A stretch of 37,315 nucleotides of DNA, taken from positions 1 to 37,315 of the forward strand of contig JABDIN010000061.1 of assembly GCA_013003715.1 (NCBI GenBank), in the 5' to 3' direction. Both the position numbers and the translations under genes were made by a program. Source of the DNA: Desulfobacteraceae bacterium. GTDB taxonomy: Bacteria > Desulfobacterota > Desulfobacteria > Desulfobacterales > Desulfosarcinaceae. Under the pieces are notes generated by a model, which worked only from the letters and a program-made list of their open reading frames with translations, did no database searches and was not told the origin of the DNA. Positions 7,817-16,227 of this stretch are shown here, one piece after another; within the stretch, counting starts at the first letter, position 1, and every line of letters begins with the position of its first letter.

Positions 7817-8045
7817 GTTGATCATCGGATAAATGCCGGTAGATGCCGGGTTACATATCATATGCTATATCGGGTAAATTCCCGATCACTTTATGGCGCC
7901 GGTGTATAAATGCGCGACAATTGTTTTCCGATGTGTTCCGAATGCTGGTCATAATGACCTATTCCTCCGCATAACCGCCGGAACCTGCCGCGCTGATCTG
8001 ACCTGATTATGGTCGCCGATAGGGGCACCGGCATAGTATCGCGAT
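7817..8045. other. Intergenic region between priA and the DUF1573-type gene
   Basis: Together with the promoter segment, this is a gap of about 320 bp without a gene. It contains a perfect inverted repeat, ATCGGG/CCCGAT at 7869-7886 with a 6-nt loop, which could be an operator or part of the priA 3' end. There is no T-rich terminator and no ORF with a credible start. Confidence 0.4.
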
Positions 8046-10487
8046 TCACATCATGAAAAATGGATCCACATCCAGCGCCACCCGAACACCTCCCGCTATT
8101 CGATGGAGATCACCATCTTTGAGCAATTGGTGCAAAAACCGATGCAGAACCGCCGAAGAGTCGCCTTTCAGCAAAATCTGCCATCTGTAATGCCGTGCGA
8201 TTCGCACCAGGGGCGATTCGATGGGGCCGAGTATCCGGACGGCACTTGAGAACGCGGGGTCCGCATTTTTTAAAAGCGTCGCCTTACGTCCGATTTCCAT
8301 TGCCCGGCGAACAGTTGCCGCTTTGCTTTTTCCGGAAATCTTGATCTGGATCATCCGGGAGAACGGGGGATATTGCAAAGAGCGTCGAAAGATAATCTCC
8401 TGATCGTAAAAGGCTTCAAAATCCTGGGCTTTCGCGGCCTGAATGCTGAAATGGTCCGGTGTGTAGGTTTGAAGTATCACCTGGCCCGGCGCATCGCCTC
8501 GACCGGCTCTTCCCGAAACCTGAGTAAGTAATTGAAAAGTGCGTTCGCCGGCCCTGAAATCCGGAAAGTTCAGGGATAAATCGGCACAAATAATCCCCAC
8601 CAGGGTGATATTGGGGAAATCGTGTCCCTTTGCCACCATCTGGGTGCCCACCAGCACATCAATTTTTCTGTTTTTCAAATCCTTCAGCAGTTTCAACAGG
8701 GCGCCTCTTTTCGCGGTGGTATCCCTGTCCATGCGTGCCACCCTCGCCGTTGGAAACATCTCCCGGACAACCTCTTCAATTTTTTCAGTGCCGAAACCAA
8801 CCGGTTTGATACTGGTGGAACCGCAGGCCGGACATCCGGCTGCCGCCGCCCGTGAAAATCCACAATAGTGGCATCGGAAGGCATGGGTTCCCTGGTGAAG
8901 GGTCAGCGAAATATCGCAATTTTTACAACGGACCGCTTCTCCGCAGGCCATGCAGATCGGTAGATTTGCAAAGCCGCGCCGGTTCAGGAACAACAGGACC
9001 TGATCGCCCCGGGCCAGTGTCGCTGCCATTGCCTGCCGCAGTTCATCGCTGAAATACCGCCGCGTGCCACGTGCATCCCTGTAGTCGGTAAGGTTTACCA
9101 CCGTGATATGCGGCATCGGGCGTTCTTCCACACGCTGTGACAGTTTCAGCCGATTAAACTTCCCGGCGGAAACATTGTACGAGGACTGCACGGATGGGGT
9201 GGCCGATCCCAGTATCACCAGCGAACGGTTCAATTTGGCCCGGACCACCGCCACATCGCGGGCATTGTATCGCAATGCACCCTCTTGTTTGTAGGTGGTG
9301 TCGTGTTCCTCATCCACCACAATCAGGCCGAGTTTTTCAAAAGGCGCAAACACGGCGGAACGGGCACCAATGGCGATGGCGGCATCTCCACGGGCGACAC
9401 GGCGCCATTGGTCATAGCGTTCACCGCCGGATAAGCCGCTATGCAGTACGGCCACTTTGTTGCCGAACCTGGCCCTGAACCGGCGTTCGGTTTGTGAAAT
9501 GAGAGCGATCTCCGGCACCAGCACGATAACACCCAGGCCCTTGCTGACGGTTTTCGCAGCGATATCCAGATATACCTCCGTTTTACCGCTGCCAGTCACA
9601 CCGGCCAGCAGGTAACTCTGGTATCCATCGCCGAGTGACGTGGTCAGGGCTTCCACCGCCGCCGCCTGCTCACCGTTCAATTGCGGCGCTTTATCCGGGG
9701 TGATGGACTCGCCCAGCGGATCACGATACACAGGCCGGTGAACGATTTCGACCAGACCGTCTCTCGCCATGGCGCGTATCAGCTGTGCGGCCGTGGGATG
9801 AACCGTCCTGAGGTCATTGATGGCCGTTTCACCATGCTTATATAGATAATCGGCGATCATTTGACGTTGCGGTGACAGTTTGTCCGTTGGTTGCGGCGGT
9901 GACACGAGCCTGGCAAACCGAATCCGCTTGACGTTTGCTGTCTGCCTGATCAGCCGCCGCTCTTTCGAGACCCAGCCGTTTTTCACCACTTCATCAAGCA
10001 GGGACCTGGGGATGGGACCGTTGAACTTCTGTTCCACGGATTTTTGCAGAGTGGGTTTTGCAGACAATAATTGAAGCATTGCCGCATGCTGCGGGATAAG
10101 GCCATCGGACTCCATTGCTCTTTCCCCTGTTGGTGTGAGGGACAGATGTACATGGTCATACAGGGTCAGGCCACCGGGTAGTGCGGTTTTGATCACCTCC
10201 CCCAAGGGTTGAATATAGTATTCCGAGATCCACTTGAACAAGGGAACCATGACTTTCGGGAACAAGGGGTGATCGTCCAGAATGTCGATGACATCCTTGA
10301 GCTGTGTTTTCGGGGTATCGGTGTGTTCCGACAGCACATAACCGGTAAGCTGCCGTTTGCCGAACGGCACGAGCACTCTCTTGCCCACCATTGTCCCGGC
10401 GTGATTCAGTTTGGAGAGCTGATAGGTATATGGCTGAAATACCGGCAACGGTACCGCCACATCGATGTAAGGATAATCGCAGGGCAT
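8046..10487 (-). CDS. priA: Primosomal replication-restart helicase PriA
   Basis: Superfamily 2 3'-5' helicase that recognises stalled forks and reloads the replicative helicase. The N-terminal ~200 residues form the DNA-binding region (YIDVAVPLPVFQPYTYQL start). Walker A is GVTGSGKT (296-303) and the Walker B DEEH is at 392-395. The zinc-binding insertion has all eight cysteines: 512, 515, 521, 524, 539, 542, 552 and 555. The ARRF-equivalent and motif VI region (QVSGRAGR) is intact. At 813 aa it is slightly longer than the E. coli protein. An upstream in-frame stop makes ATG 10487 the only start, although its ribosome binding site is poor. No operon partner is obvious; the next minus-strand gene has its own promoter-like sequence. 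Confidence 0.96.
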   Translation of the reverse strand: MPCDYPYIDVAVPLPVFQPYTYQLSKLNHAGTMVGKRVLVPFGKRQLTGYVLSEHTDTPKTQLKDVIDILDDHPLFPKVMVPLFKWISEYYIQPLGEVIKTALPGGLTLYDHVHLSLTPTGERAMESDGLIPQHAAMLQLLSAKPTLQKSVEQKFNGPIPRSLLDEVVKNGWVSKERRLIRQTANVKRIRFARLVSPPQPTDKLSPQRQMIADYLYKHGETAINDLRTVHPTAAQLIRAMARDGLVEIVHRPVYRDPLGESITPDKAPQLNGEQAAAVEALTTSLGDGYQSYLLAGVTGSGKTEVYLDIAAKTVSKGLGVIVLVPEIALISQTERRFRARFGNKVAVLHSGLSGGERYDQWRRVARGDAAIAIGARSAVFAPFEKLGLIVVDEEHDTTYKQEGALRYNARDVAVVRAKLNRSLVILGSATPSVQSSYNVSAGKFNRLKLSQRVEERPMPHITVVNLTDYRDARGTRRYFSDELRQAMAATLARGDQVLLFLNRRGFANLPICMACGEAVRCKNCDISLTLHQGTHAFRCHYCGFSRAAAAGCPACGSTSIKPVGFGTEKIEEVVREMFPTARVARMDRDTTAKRGALLKLLKDLKNRKIDVLVGTQMVAKGHDFPNITLVGIICADLSLNFPDFRAGERTFQLLTQVSGRAGRGDAPGQVILQTYTPDHFSIQAAKAQDFEAFYDQEIIFRRSLQYPPFSRMIQIKISGKSKAATVRRAMEIGRKATLLKNADPAFSSAVRILGPIESPLVRIARHYRWQILLKGDSSAVLHRFLHQLLKDGDLHRIAGGVRVALDVDPFFMM

Positions 10488-10702
10488 GAGGCTTTTTACT
10501 TGACTCTTTCAACCCCTTTCTTTAGATTTTCTTTATGCTGCCGATGATGCGCCTATTCTCCACACCGACAACATTTCCTTGTATATCGCGCCTGATCGTT
10601 GTTATCAAGAAATCCGTCTTACCTGAATTGCAAACCGGTCTTGTTGTTCCCAGTGAGACCTTCCCCTCCGCCGGCTGGAGGCAATTGTAAAAGGAGAACC
10701 AC

Positions 10703-11005
10703 ATGTTTCATAAGATATATAAATTTACCATGATTGTTTTGGCTATCGTTTTGGTGTTGATCCCCTTCTGTGCATCGGCTGCCGTGGAATTCGAAGAAGA
10801 TGACAAGGACATACAGGCAGGGAAAATGGCCGCGGATGTGCTGGTGGTCCGCCCGCTGAGTTTGGCCGCCACACTGATCGGTGGCGGATTGTTCATCATT
10901 TCGCTTCCCTTTTCGGCCTTGGGCGGTAATACAAAGGAGGCATACCAGCGGTTGCTTGAAGATCCGGCCAAATATACCTTTGCCAGGCCGCTGGGTGATT
11001 TTTAG
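10703..11005 (+). CDS. Small exported membrane protein of unknown function (100 aa)
   Basis: A typical signal peptide or first membrane segment (FTMIVLAIVLVLIPFCASAA) is followed by an acidic stretch (VEFEEDDKD) and a second hydrophobic segment (LAATLIGGGLFIISLPFSALGG). The C-terminus is conserved-looking (AYQRLLEDPAKYTFARPLGDF). AGGAG lies 6 nt ahead of the ATG. Similar short proteins with a PLGD-type tail occur widely in proteobacteria without a known role. It is a single-gene unit, divergent from priA, and followed by a GC-rich hairpin terminator. Inner-membrane location with the tail on one side is likely. Confidence 0.8.
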   Translation: MFHKIYKFTMIVLAIVLVLIPFCASAAVEFEEDDKDIQAGKMAADVLVVRPLSLAATLIGGGLFIISLPFSALGGNTKEAYQRLLEDPAKYTFARPLGDF

Positions 11006-11037
11006 CGCCCTCATCAACGGATAAATGACCAACGGCT

Positions 11038-11068
11038 GCCCGGCATGATATGTGGCCGGGCATTTTAC
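11038..11068 (+). terminator. Hairpin terminator after the small membrane-protein gene
   Basis: GCCCGGC (11038-11044) pairs with GCCGGGC (11055-11061) around a 10-nt loop and is followed by ATTTTAC. The stem is strong and the T-tract short. It also lies at the 3' end of the convergent gltA transcript, but there is no T-run on that strand. Confidence 0.65.
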
Positions 11069-11091
11069 CCGCGCCGCCGCTCTCCGCTTGT

Positions 11092-12375
11092 TTATTCCCG
11101 ATCATCGATGGGGACGAAATCATGAAGGGTTTCCCCAATGTAAACCTGACGCGGCCGGCTGATTTTCCAATTCGGGTCATCCATACTTTCCTTCCACTGG
11201 GCAATCCATCCCGGCAATCTGCCGATGGCGAACATCACGGTGAACATATTGGTGGGAATGCCGATGGCGCGAAGCACAATACCGCTGTAGAAATCAACAT
11301 TGGGATACAGGTTGTGGTCGATGAAATAGGGATCCTTCAGTGCGGCTTCTTCCAGTTCCACTGCGAGATCCAGGAGCGGATCCTGAATTGAGAGCGCGCC
11401 CAGCAGATCATCGCACACCTTCTTCATGATCTTAGCCCTCGGGTCGTAGGTTTTATACACCCGGTGCCCGAAACCCATCAGCCGGAAGGGGTCATTTCTG
11501 TCTTTCGCTCTTCCGATGGCGCTTTTAAAATCCCCATTGTTCTTTTGGATCTGGGTCAGCATTTCAATTACGGCCTGGTTGGCGCCGCCATGCAGGGGGC
11601 CCCATAGCGCGGCAATACCTGCCGAGATGGCGGCATAGAGATTCGCGCGACTGCTGCCGACGACGCGAACGGCAGCGGTCGAGCAGTTCTGTTCGTGGTC
11701 GGCATGCAGAATCCAGAAGACGCGCAATGCCTTGATCACTTCGGGTTTTAACTGATAGGGCCGCACCGGCGAATCGAACATCATGTTGAGAAAGTTTTCA
11801 CAATAGGCCAGATCCGGCCGTGGATATACAACGGTGTGGCCCAGCGAGATTTTGTATGACATGGCCGCCATGGTTCTTACCTTTGCCAGCAGGCGTGTCA
11901 CCGTGATATTGATCTCTTCTTCAGATTCGTGCAGGGCGGGGTAGAAGCTTCTGAGTGCATTGACCATGGCGGACAAGATTCCCATGGGGTGAGACGCCCG
12001 GGGAAAATTCTGATAGAATATCTTCATATCCTCATGAACAAGGGAATGGTCATTGAGCAGTACGGAAAAATCGGTCAGCTGCCTGCGGTTGGGGAGATGT
12101 CCATTGATCAAAAGATAGGCGGTCTCCTTGAAGGTTGCCTTTTCGGCAAGCTGCTCAACCGGTATCCCGCAATAGCGCAGAACGCCTTTCTCACCGTCCA
12201 TGAAGGTAATATTGCTGGTACAGCTGCCGGTATTGGCAAAACCGTAATCCATGGTGATCATTCCGCTTTCCGCACGAAGTCTGGAAATGTCAATTGCCTT
12301 TTCACCTTCACTTCCCGCAATGACCGGCAATTTATAGGTTTTTCCATTGTACCGCAATTCGGCGACATCATTCAT
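11092..12375 (-). CDS. gltA: Citrate synthase (type II, hexameric class)
   Basis: Condenses acetyl-CoA with oxaloacetate to citrate, the entry step of the TCA cycle. The catalytic triad is visible: His262 in PLHGGANQ, His304 in GFGHRVYK and Asp361 in NVDFYSG, almost the same numbering as the E. coli enzyme. The N-terminal beta domain (1-50) with ESGMITMDYGFANTGSC is typical of the NADH-sensitive Gram-negative form, and 427 aa is the usual length. ATG 12375 has AAGGAG 7 nt upstream. A sigma-70 promoter lies about 125-150 bp upstream, leaving a 5' leader of roughly 118 nt. If the host is a sulfate reducer, this would be a conventional Si-citrate synthase in an oxidising TCA cycle. Confidence 0.96.
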   Translation of the reverse strand: MNDVAELRYNGKTYKLPVIAGSEGEKAIDISRLRAESGMITMDYGFANTGSCTSNITFMDGEKGVLRYCGIPVEQLAEKATFKETAYLLINGHLPNRRQLTDFSVLLNDHSLVHEDMKIFYQNFPRASHPMGILSAMVNALRSFYPALHESEEEINITVTRLLAKVRTMAAMSYKISLGHTVVYPRPDLAYCENFLNMMFDSPVRPYQLKPEVIKALRVFWILHADHEQNCSTAAVRVVGSSRANLYAAISAGIAALWGPLHGGANQAVIEMLTQIQKNNGDFKSAIGRAKDRNDPFRLMGFGHRVYKTYDPRAKIMKKVCDDLLGALSIQDPLLDLAVELEEAALKDPYFIDHNLYPNVDFYSGIVLRAIGIPTNMFTVMFAIGRLPGWIAQWKESMDDPNWKISRPRQVYIGETLHDFVPIDDRE

Positions 12376-12499
12376 TTTCCTGCTCCTTCAGCCGATTACC
12401 GCCCGGCTTGATTTCCTGAGATTCAAAATATCCCAACATCAGATAACAACAATGGGACGTTCAGAGAAAGGATAAAAAGGGGTTGCTGACAAGGACGTA

Positions 12500-12528
12500 T
12501 ATATAGAAGAAAAACTGTTTCGGGTCAA
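12500..12528 (-). promoter_or_regulatory. gltA: Candidate sigma-70 promoter of gltA
   Basis: On the minus strand, TTGACC (12528-12523), a 17-bp spacer, then TATATA (12505-12500). Transcription would start near 12493. Confidence 0.6.
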
Positions 12529-12954
12529 CCAGCCATTGGACATATGACAGGGTGATCGCATGTCTTTGATGGTATCAGATTCTTTAGAATACTGGTATGC
12601 GCAGGTACAAGGTACGGTCATAATGTCAAATGACAAAGCGCCAATGCCAAATGGCGGTTTGCTATCCATCTTTTAAAGACCGCTTTGATAACAAAGTGAA
12701 GAACAATCGACAGCATTCCTTCCTTTGACATTTGTTGACCTGTTTTCACCGGGCACGATTCCAGGCGTATCATTTTTACCCGCGATTGCCTTGCACCGAT
12801 GGACGGTTCGGTTGCTTTCTGAATGGAAATGATGTTTAGTCAGGCAACCCGGTTGTATAAATCCGTTTGACCTTTGCCCCGGTAGGGTCATGACGGGGAT
12901 GAGTCGCATACCGGTGGCCTGATGGGGATGAATACCACAATCATTGGAGGGGGC
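12529..12954. other. Intergenic region between gltA promoter and the next gene
   Basis: About 425 bp with no credible ORF. Two adjacent inverted repeats stand out: TGTCA/TGACA at 12624-12635 and CGCCA/TGGCG at 12639-12656. A TATAAA box occurs near 12855 without a good -35 partner. I see no known RNA. Confidence 0.4.
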
Positions 12955-13734
12955 ATGGGATTTAAAGAAAATCTTCTGGAAAAAATCACCATCAATGCGT
13001 TGGTACGACGGATCATTCAATCCTGGGGGTCTCCCGAAAGCGGACAACGGCTTGACACAAGTGCCATAAGGGATCTTCTGGCCATGACGGAATACCAAAA
13101 AAGAAAAGAACGGGATATTGAGCTGTATGTTAAACCCGGTTTTTCGGATAGTGGCCGAATTCTTGTCCTGGACAATGAACTGAAAATATACGACACCACC
13201 ATCGCGGACGTGGCGTTACGAAAGAGCCCGACAGTCAAGGAGATGATAAGCATTCGCAATGCCATCAAAATCCTGAATGACAAGGATGTGGTGGTCAGCC
13301 GAAAAAAGGACACGGTTCTCGCCATTCAAAAAGAATTGATTGACGGTCTGGACCTGTCTTTTTCACCGGCGGATATCCAGGGCATTGCAGCGGATGGTAA
13401 AGACTCCCTGGCCAATACCTATGCCGATGGTGTCTGGGAGGCGGTCGTTTTATTTGCCGAATTGCTGCATTACCGGCCCGCCCCAAAGGTCTTTCAGAAG
13501 ATGCATTTTAAAATCGTTGGCACTGTGGATAAAGCCCCGGGAAACGCGCCGTCTTTCGGTCCGGTGGTCGGGTACAGCCTGATACAGAACACGCTTTTTT
13601 GTATGGACCATACCTATGACAGCGGCAACCGTAGGGACATGACATCATACCATGACATGCTCAATGGCAATGAAACGGCAACCATCGCCGGCCCGGCGGT
13701 TTTTGACCGGTTGTCATCATCCGTCACGGTATGA
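12955..13734 (+). CDS. Conserved-looking protein of unknown function (259 aa)
   Basis: I do not recognise a family. The protein is soluble with no signal peptide. It opens MGFKENLLEKITINALVRRI, has a basic helical segment (YQKRKERDIELYV), then a mixed alpha/beta part including RILVLDNELKIYDTTIADVALRKSPTV and an adjacent RKKDTVLAI. It ends in a beta-rich region with an HFKIVGT strand. The start at 12955 is chosen because GGAGG lies just upstream; the frame is open back to 12922 but lacks a good site there. It sits about 90 bp ahead of the sigma-54 activator gene on the same strand, which may mean a shared signal or regulon. A real gene, judged by length, ribosome binding site and ordered secondary structure. 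Confidence 0.75.
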   Translation: MGFKENLLEKITINALVRRIIQSWGSPESGQRLDTSAIRDLLAMTEYQKRKERDIELYVKPGFSDSGRILVLDNELKIYDTTIADVALRKSPTVKEMISIRNAIKILNDKDVVVSRKKDTVLAIQKELIDGLDLSFSPADIQGIAADGKDSLANTYADGVWEAVVLFAELLHYRPAPKVFQKMHFKIVGTVDKAPGNAPSFGPVVGYSLIQNTLFCMDHTYDSGNRRDMTSYHDMLNGNETATIAGPAVFDRLSSSVTV

Positions 13735-13824
13735 TACAGGGCACTCGCTGCTCTCTTCGTCTGAAACAACTATGCACAAGAGCGCCGTCCGCCACGGCGA
13801 CCATTACCTTCGGTGTGAAACAGA

Positions 13825-15249
13825 TTGAATCAGAAAGCGAACATAGATATCCCCCAAATCCGAAACCTGCTTCGGTCCACCATCGATTTCAGGCGATTTC
13901 TGGATGAAATACCCATCGGTATCGTGGTGTTGGACACCCAGCGGCGCGTGGTGCTGCTCAACAACGCCATGGAGGCATTGAGCGGGTTTACCCGAAACGA
14001 ATCTTCAGGGTTGTCCTGTTATCACGTCATCCGCAGCCGGCTTTGTATTCAGAATTGCCCGCTGGTCAATTTCAAAAGCGGCGGTGAAGCCGTTTGCGTC
14101 GAAAGCGATATGATCAACCGGGACCGGCAGTTGATCCCCGTACGGACATCTTTTGCACCCATCCTGGATGAGAATGATGCCCCTGTCGGATTTATCGAAA
14201 CCCTGGAAGATCTGCGTCTGCTCAAGGAACTGGATCAAAAAGTCAGTCATGCCTACAGCTTCGGCCATATTATCGGCAAGAGCGCTAAGATGGAAAAGAT
14301 CTTCAATATGCTGCCCATGGTTGCCCAGAGCGACTCGAGCGTGCTGATCACCGGTGAAACCGGGACCGGCAAAGATATGGCGGCCGAAGCCATCCATCAT
14401 GCCTCTGACCGTGCCAAAGGGCCGTTTATTAAAATCAATTGCGGCGCACTGCCCGAAACCTTGCTCGAGTCCGAACTCTTTGGTCATCAGAAAGGGGCAT
14501 TCACCGGTGCGTTCGAGAATAAACCGGGCCGCTTTCATCTCGCCCATAACGGCACGTTGTACCTCACGGAAATAGGGGACTTGCCGATATCGCTTCAGGT
14601 AAAATTGTTAACCTTCCTTGATGATAAAATCGTTTATCCCTTGGGCAGTACCAAGGGCTTTCAGGCCGACGTGCGTATTATCGCCGCCACCCACCGCAAT
14701 TTGGAGAAAATGGTGAACGAAGACCATTTTCGGAAAGACTTGCTATTTCGGCTCAATGTGGTTCGCGTTTATCTGCCGCCGCTGAGGGAGCGTGGGGACG
14801 ATGTGCGGCTTCTGCTGGATCATTTTGTAAACACTTTTGCCACGCAATTCAGCCGAACTATTCGTGGATTCTCAGACCGGGCACTGACCGTGTTGCTGAA
14901 CTACCATTACCCCGGCAATGTCCGGGAATTGAGAAATATTGTGGAGTATGCCGTGAATATATGCCGGGAAGAAACCATACGGTTCCATCATCTTCCGGCC
15001 TATTTGACCGATACCGACAGCGGATTGCTCGATACCACACCGGTGGGAGCAACCGGTTTGTTCCGGACACCGTTACCGGATTCTCAAGGCATCGGGGTCC
15101 GGACGGACTGGCCGGCGGTTGAACAAGGGATGATTCTGGATGCACTTGTAAAAGCCCGCGGCCGCAAAAATGAAGCGGCAAAATATTTGGGATGGGCGCG
15201 GACCACCCTGTGGCGGAAAATGAAAAAATACAATATTACGAACAAATGA
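13825..15249 (+). CDS. Sigma-54-dependent transcriptional activator with Cys-containing PAS domain
   Basis: Enhancer-binding protein. An N-terminal PAS domain (about 20-130) carries Cys65, Cys74 and Cys78, a spacing suited to redox or metal sensing. The AAA+ domain (about 147-375) has Walker A GETGTGKD (177-184), GAFTGA (224-229) for sigma-54 contact, the arginine-finger region FRKDLLFRLN, and a GNVRELRN sensor II. A Fis-type helix-turn-helix (KNEAAKYLGWARTTLWRKMKKY) ends the protein. Walker B reads GTLYLTEIGD, with Thr248 in place of the usual Asp, which should weaken Mg-ATP hydrolysis. The start is TTG 13825, the first available after a stop, with a poor ribosome binding site. It overlaps the NifX-like gene by ATGA and precedes a consensus sigma-54 promoter. 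Confidence 0.92.
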   Translation: MNQKANIDIPQIRNLLRSTIDFRRFLDEIPIGIVVLDTQRRVVLLNNAMEALSGFTRNESSGLSCYHVIRSRLCIQNCPLVNFKSGGEAVCVESDMINRDRQLIPVRTSFAPILDENDAPVGFIETLEDLRLLKELDQKVSHAYSFGHIIGKSAKMEKIFNMLPMVAQSDSSVLITGETGTGKDMAAEAIHHASDRAKGPFIKINCGALPETLLESELFGHQKGAFTGAFENKPGRFHLAHNGTLYLTEIGDLPISLQVKLLTFLDDKIVYPLGSTKGFQADVRIIAATHRNLEKMVNEDHFRKDLLFRLNVVRVYLPPLRERGDDVRLLLDHFVNTFATQFSRTIRGFSDRALTVLLNYHYPGNVRELRNIVEYAVNICREETIRFHHLPAYLTDTDSGLLDTTPVGATGLFRTPLPDSQGIGVRTDWPAVEQGMILDALVKARGRKNEAAKYLGWARTTLWRKMKKYNITNK

Positions 15250-15593
15250 AGCCCAAAATACTCATACCCTTATACGGTTCGCAGGTGGCGCCACGCTTTG
15301 ATCTGTCCACCGAAGTGATCGTCGTGAATCTTGGGGAAACCTTGCCCGGAAAGCGTGAAAAAATTCTGGTGCTGCCGCATGCCTCACCGGATGAGCTTTG
15401 CCGCCTGATCCTGACGGAAAAGGTGGACGTGGTGATCTGCGGGGGTATCGAGGAGGAATACTTCCAATACCTCTCGTGGAAACGTGTTCAGGTTATCGAT
15501 TCGGTGATCGGCAGCAGCAAATCCGCAATTCAACATTACCGCAACGGCAAGCTTCTGGCTGGGGCAATACTTCCCGCCAACACCATTGACTAG
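15246..15593 (+). CDS. NifX/NifB-C-like dinitrogenase cofactor-binding-domain protein
   Basis: A single small alpha/beta domain of the NifX/NafY type (PF02579). Typical features are KILIPLYGSQVAPRFDLS at the N-terminus, the segment VDVVICGGIEEEYFQYL, and a late VIGSSKSAIQHYRNG. In nif clusters such domains carry iron-molybdenum cofactor. Outside them, stand-alone copies next to PAS/sigma-54 regulators are common in Desulfobacterota with no settled role. No nif genes lie in the window, so a regulatory or metal-handling partner of the preceding activator is more likely. The ATG overlaps the activator stop (ATGA), showing translational coupling. 115 aa. Confidence 0.82.
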   Translation: MKPKILIPLYGSQVAPRFDLSTEVIVVNLGETLPGKREKILVLPHASPDELCRLILTEKVDVVICGGIEEEYFQYLSWKRVQVIDSVIGSSKSAIQHYRNGKLLAGAILPANTID

Positions 15594-15644
15594 CCCCGGC
15601 TGCGGCTGTGCGATCCAATGTCCCGCCCCTGTTTGTTTAATTAC

Positions 15645-15697
15645 GTTTCAATAAGTCCCACACTATATGTTTCAAAATGGTTCAAATGGGTTCGGGC
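15645..15697 (+). promoter_or_regulatory. Repeated GTTTCAA-type sites, possible upstream activator sites
   Basis: GTTTCAATAA (15645), GTTTCAAAAT (15669), GGTTCAAATG (15679) and GGGTTCGGG (15688) form a run of related direct repeats 60-100 bp upstream of the -24/-12 element, the usual distance for enhancer-binding protein sites. Binding by the activator at 13825 is inference. Confidence 0.35.
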
Positions 15698-15746
15698 TCG
15701 TTCCGTTGTTTATTGTAAACCGTTGAAATCGTCTTGTATTCCACCA

Positions 15747-15762
15747 TGGCACAGGCCTTGCT
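15747..15762 (+). promoter_or_regulatory. Sigma-54 (-24/-12) promoter of the receiver/CBS/permease cassette
   Basis: TGGCAC at 15747-15752, five bases, then TTGCT at 15758-15762: an exact consensus match. Transcription would start near 15773, 25 nt ahead of the receiver-like gene at 15798. Confidence 0.9.
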
Positions 15763-15797
15763 TTTTTATCTTCCCTTTTTCACACATGAGGCGGACA

Positions 15798-16190
15798 ATG
15801 GGCATATCGTTACTCATAATCGAATCGGATGGGCATTTCCGTGAGAACCTGTCCCAGCATCTGAATCCGGACACCTTCACAGTCCATGAATCCGATGATG
15901 AATCCATCATCGAATCCCTCATTGACTCGAACAGGATCGACGTGGTGTTACTGGGCTTGGCGCGGCTGAAGCGCAAGGGTTTATCCATTTTAAAGATGAT
16001 TAAAATGAAAAGCCCCGCGACCCAGGTGATTATCATTTCCGACTCACGGCAGATAGATCTGTCCATCGAAGGGATGAAACTTGGCGCATTTGATGATTTC
16101 ATGATCCCGCTGGACATGGATTCCCTCATACAACGGATTAGAGATGCCTGTGACGAGGTATCCCCTGATGAGAATGAGACTGATTTCTAG
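15798..16190 (+). CDS. Degenerate response-regulator receiver (pseudo-receiver), 130 aa
   Basis: A stand-alone CheY-like fold. It starts MGISLLIIESDGHFRENL, reads DVVLLGLARLKRKGLSIL where the phosphoacceptor strand should be, then VIIISDSR and a final AFDDFMIPLDMDSLIQRI. The acceptor Asp is replaced by Gly (LLGL for LLDL). The conserved Lys before the last cis-Pro is Ile (MIP for MKP). Only part of the acidic pocket (ESD) remains. It should not be phosphorylated normally. The frame is open back to 15618, but the upstream part is non-protein-like and includes the sigma-54 promoter. ATG 15798 has GAGG upstream and gives the natural N-terminus. First gene of the sigma-54 transcript. Confidence 0.85.
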   Translation: MGISLLIIESDGHFRENLSQHLNPDTFTVHESDDESIIESLIDSNRIDVVLLGLARLKRKGLSILKMIKMKSPATQVIIISDSRQIDLSIEGMKLGAFDDFMIPLDMDSLIQRIRDACDEVSPDENETDF

Positions 16191-16227
16191 ATATGAGAAG
16201 GATCAGAAAAAATAAAGGAGGTTCGAC

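Noticed and set aside
10522-10704. 60-codon minus-strand ORF upstream of priA
   Set aside because: Somewhat protein-like end, but no ribosome binding site, covers the promoter region of the plus gene, and no recognisable domain.
12439-13098. Minus-strand ORFs between gltA and the unknown gene
   Set aside because: Low-complexity composition, no start signals, and the second overlaps the real plus-strand gene.
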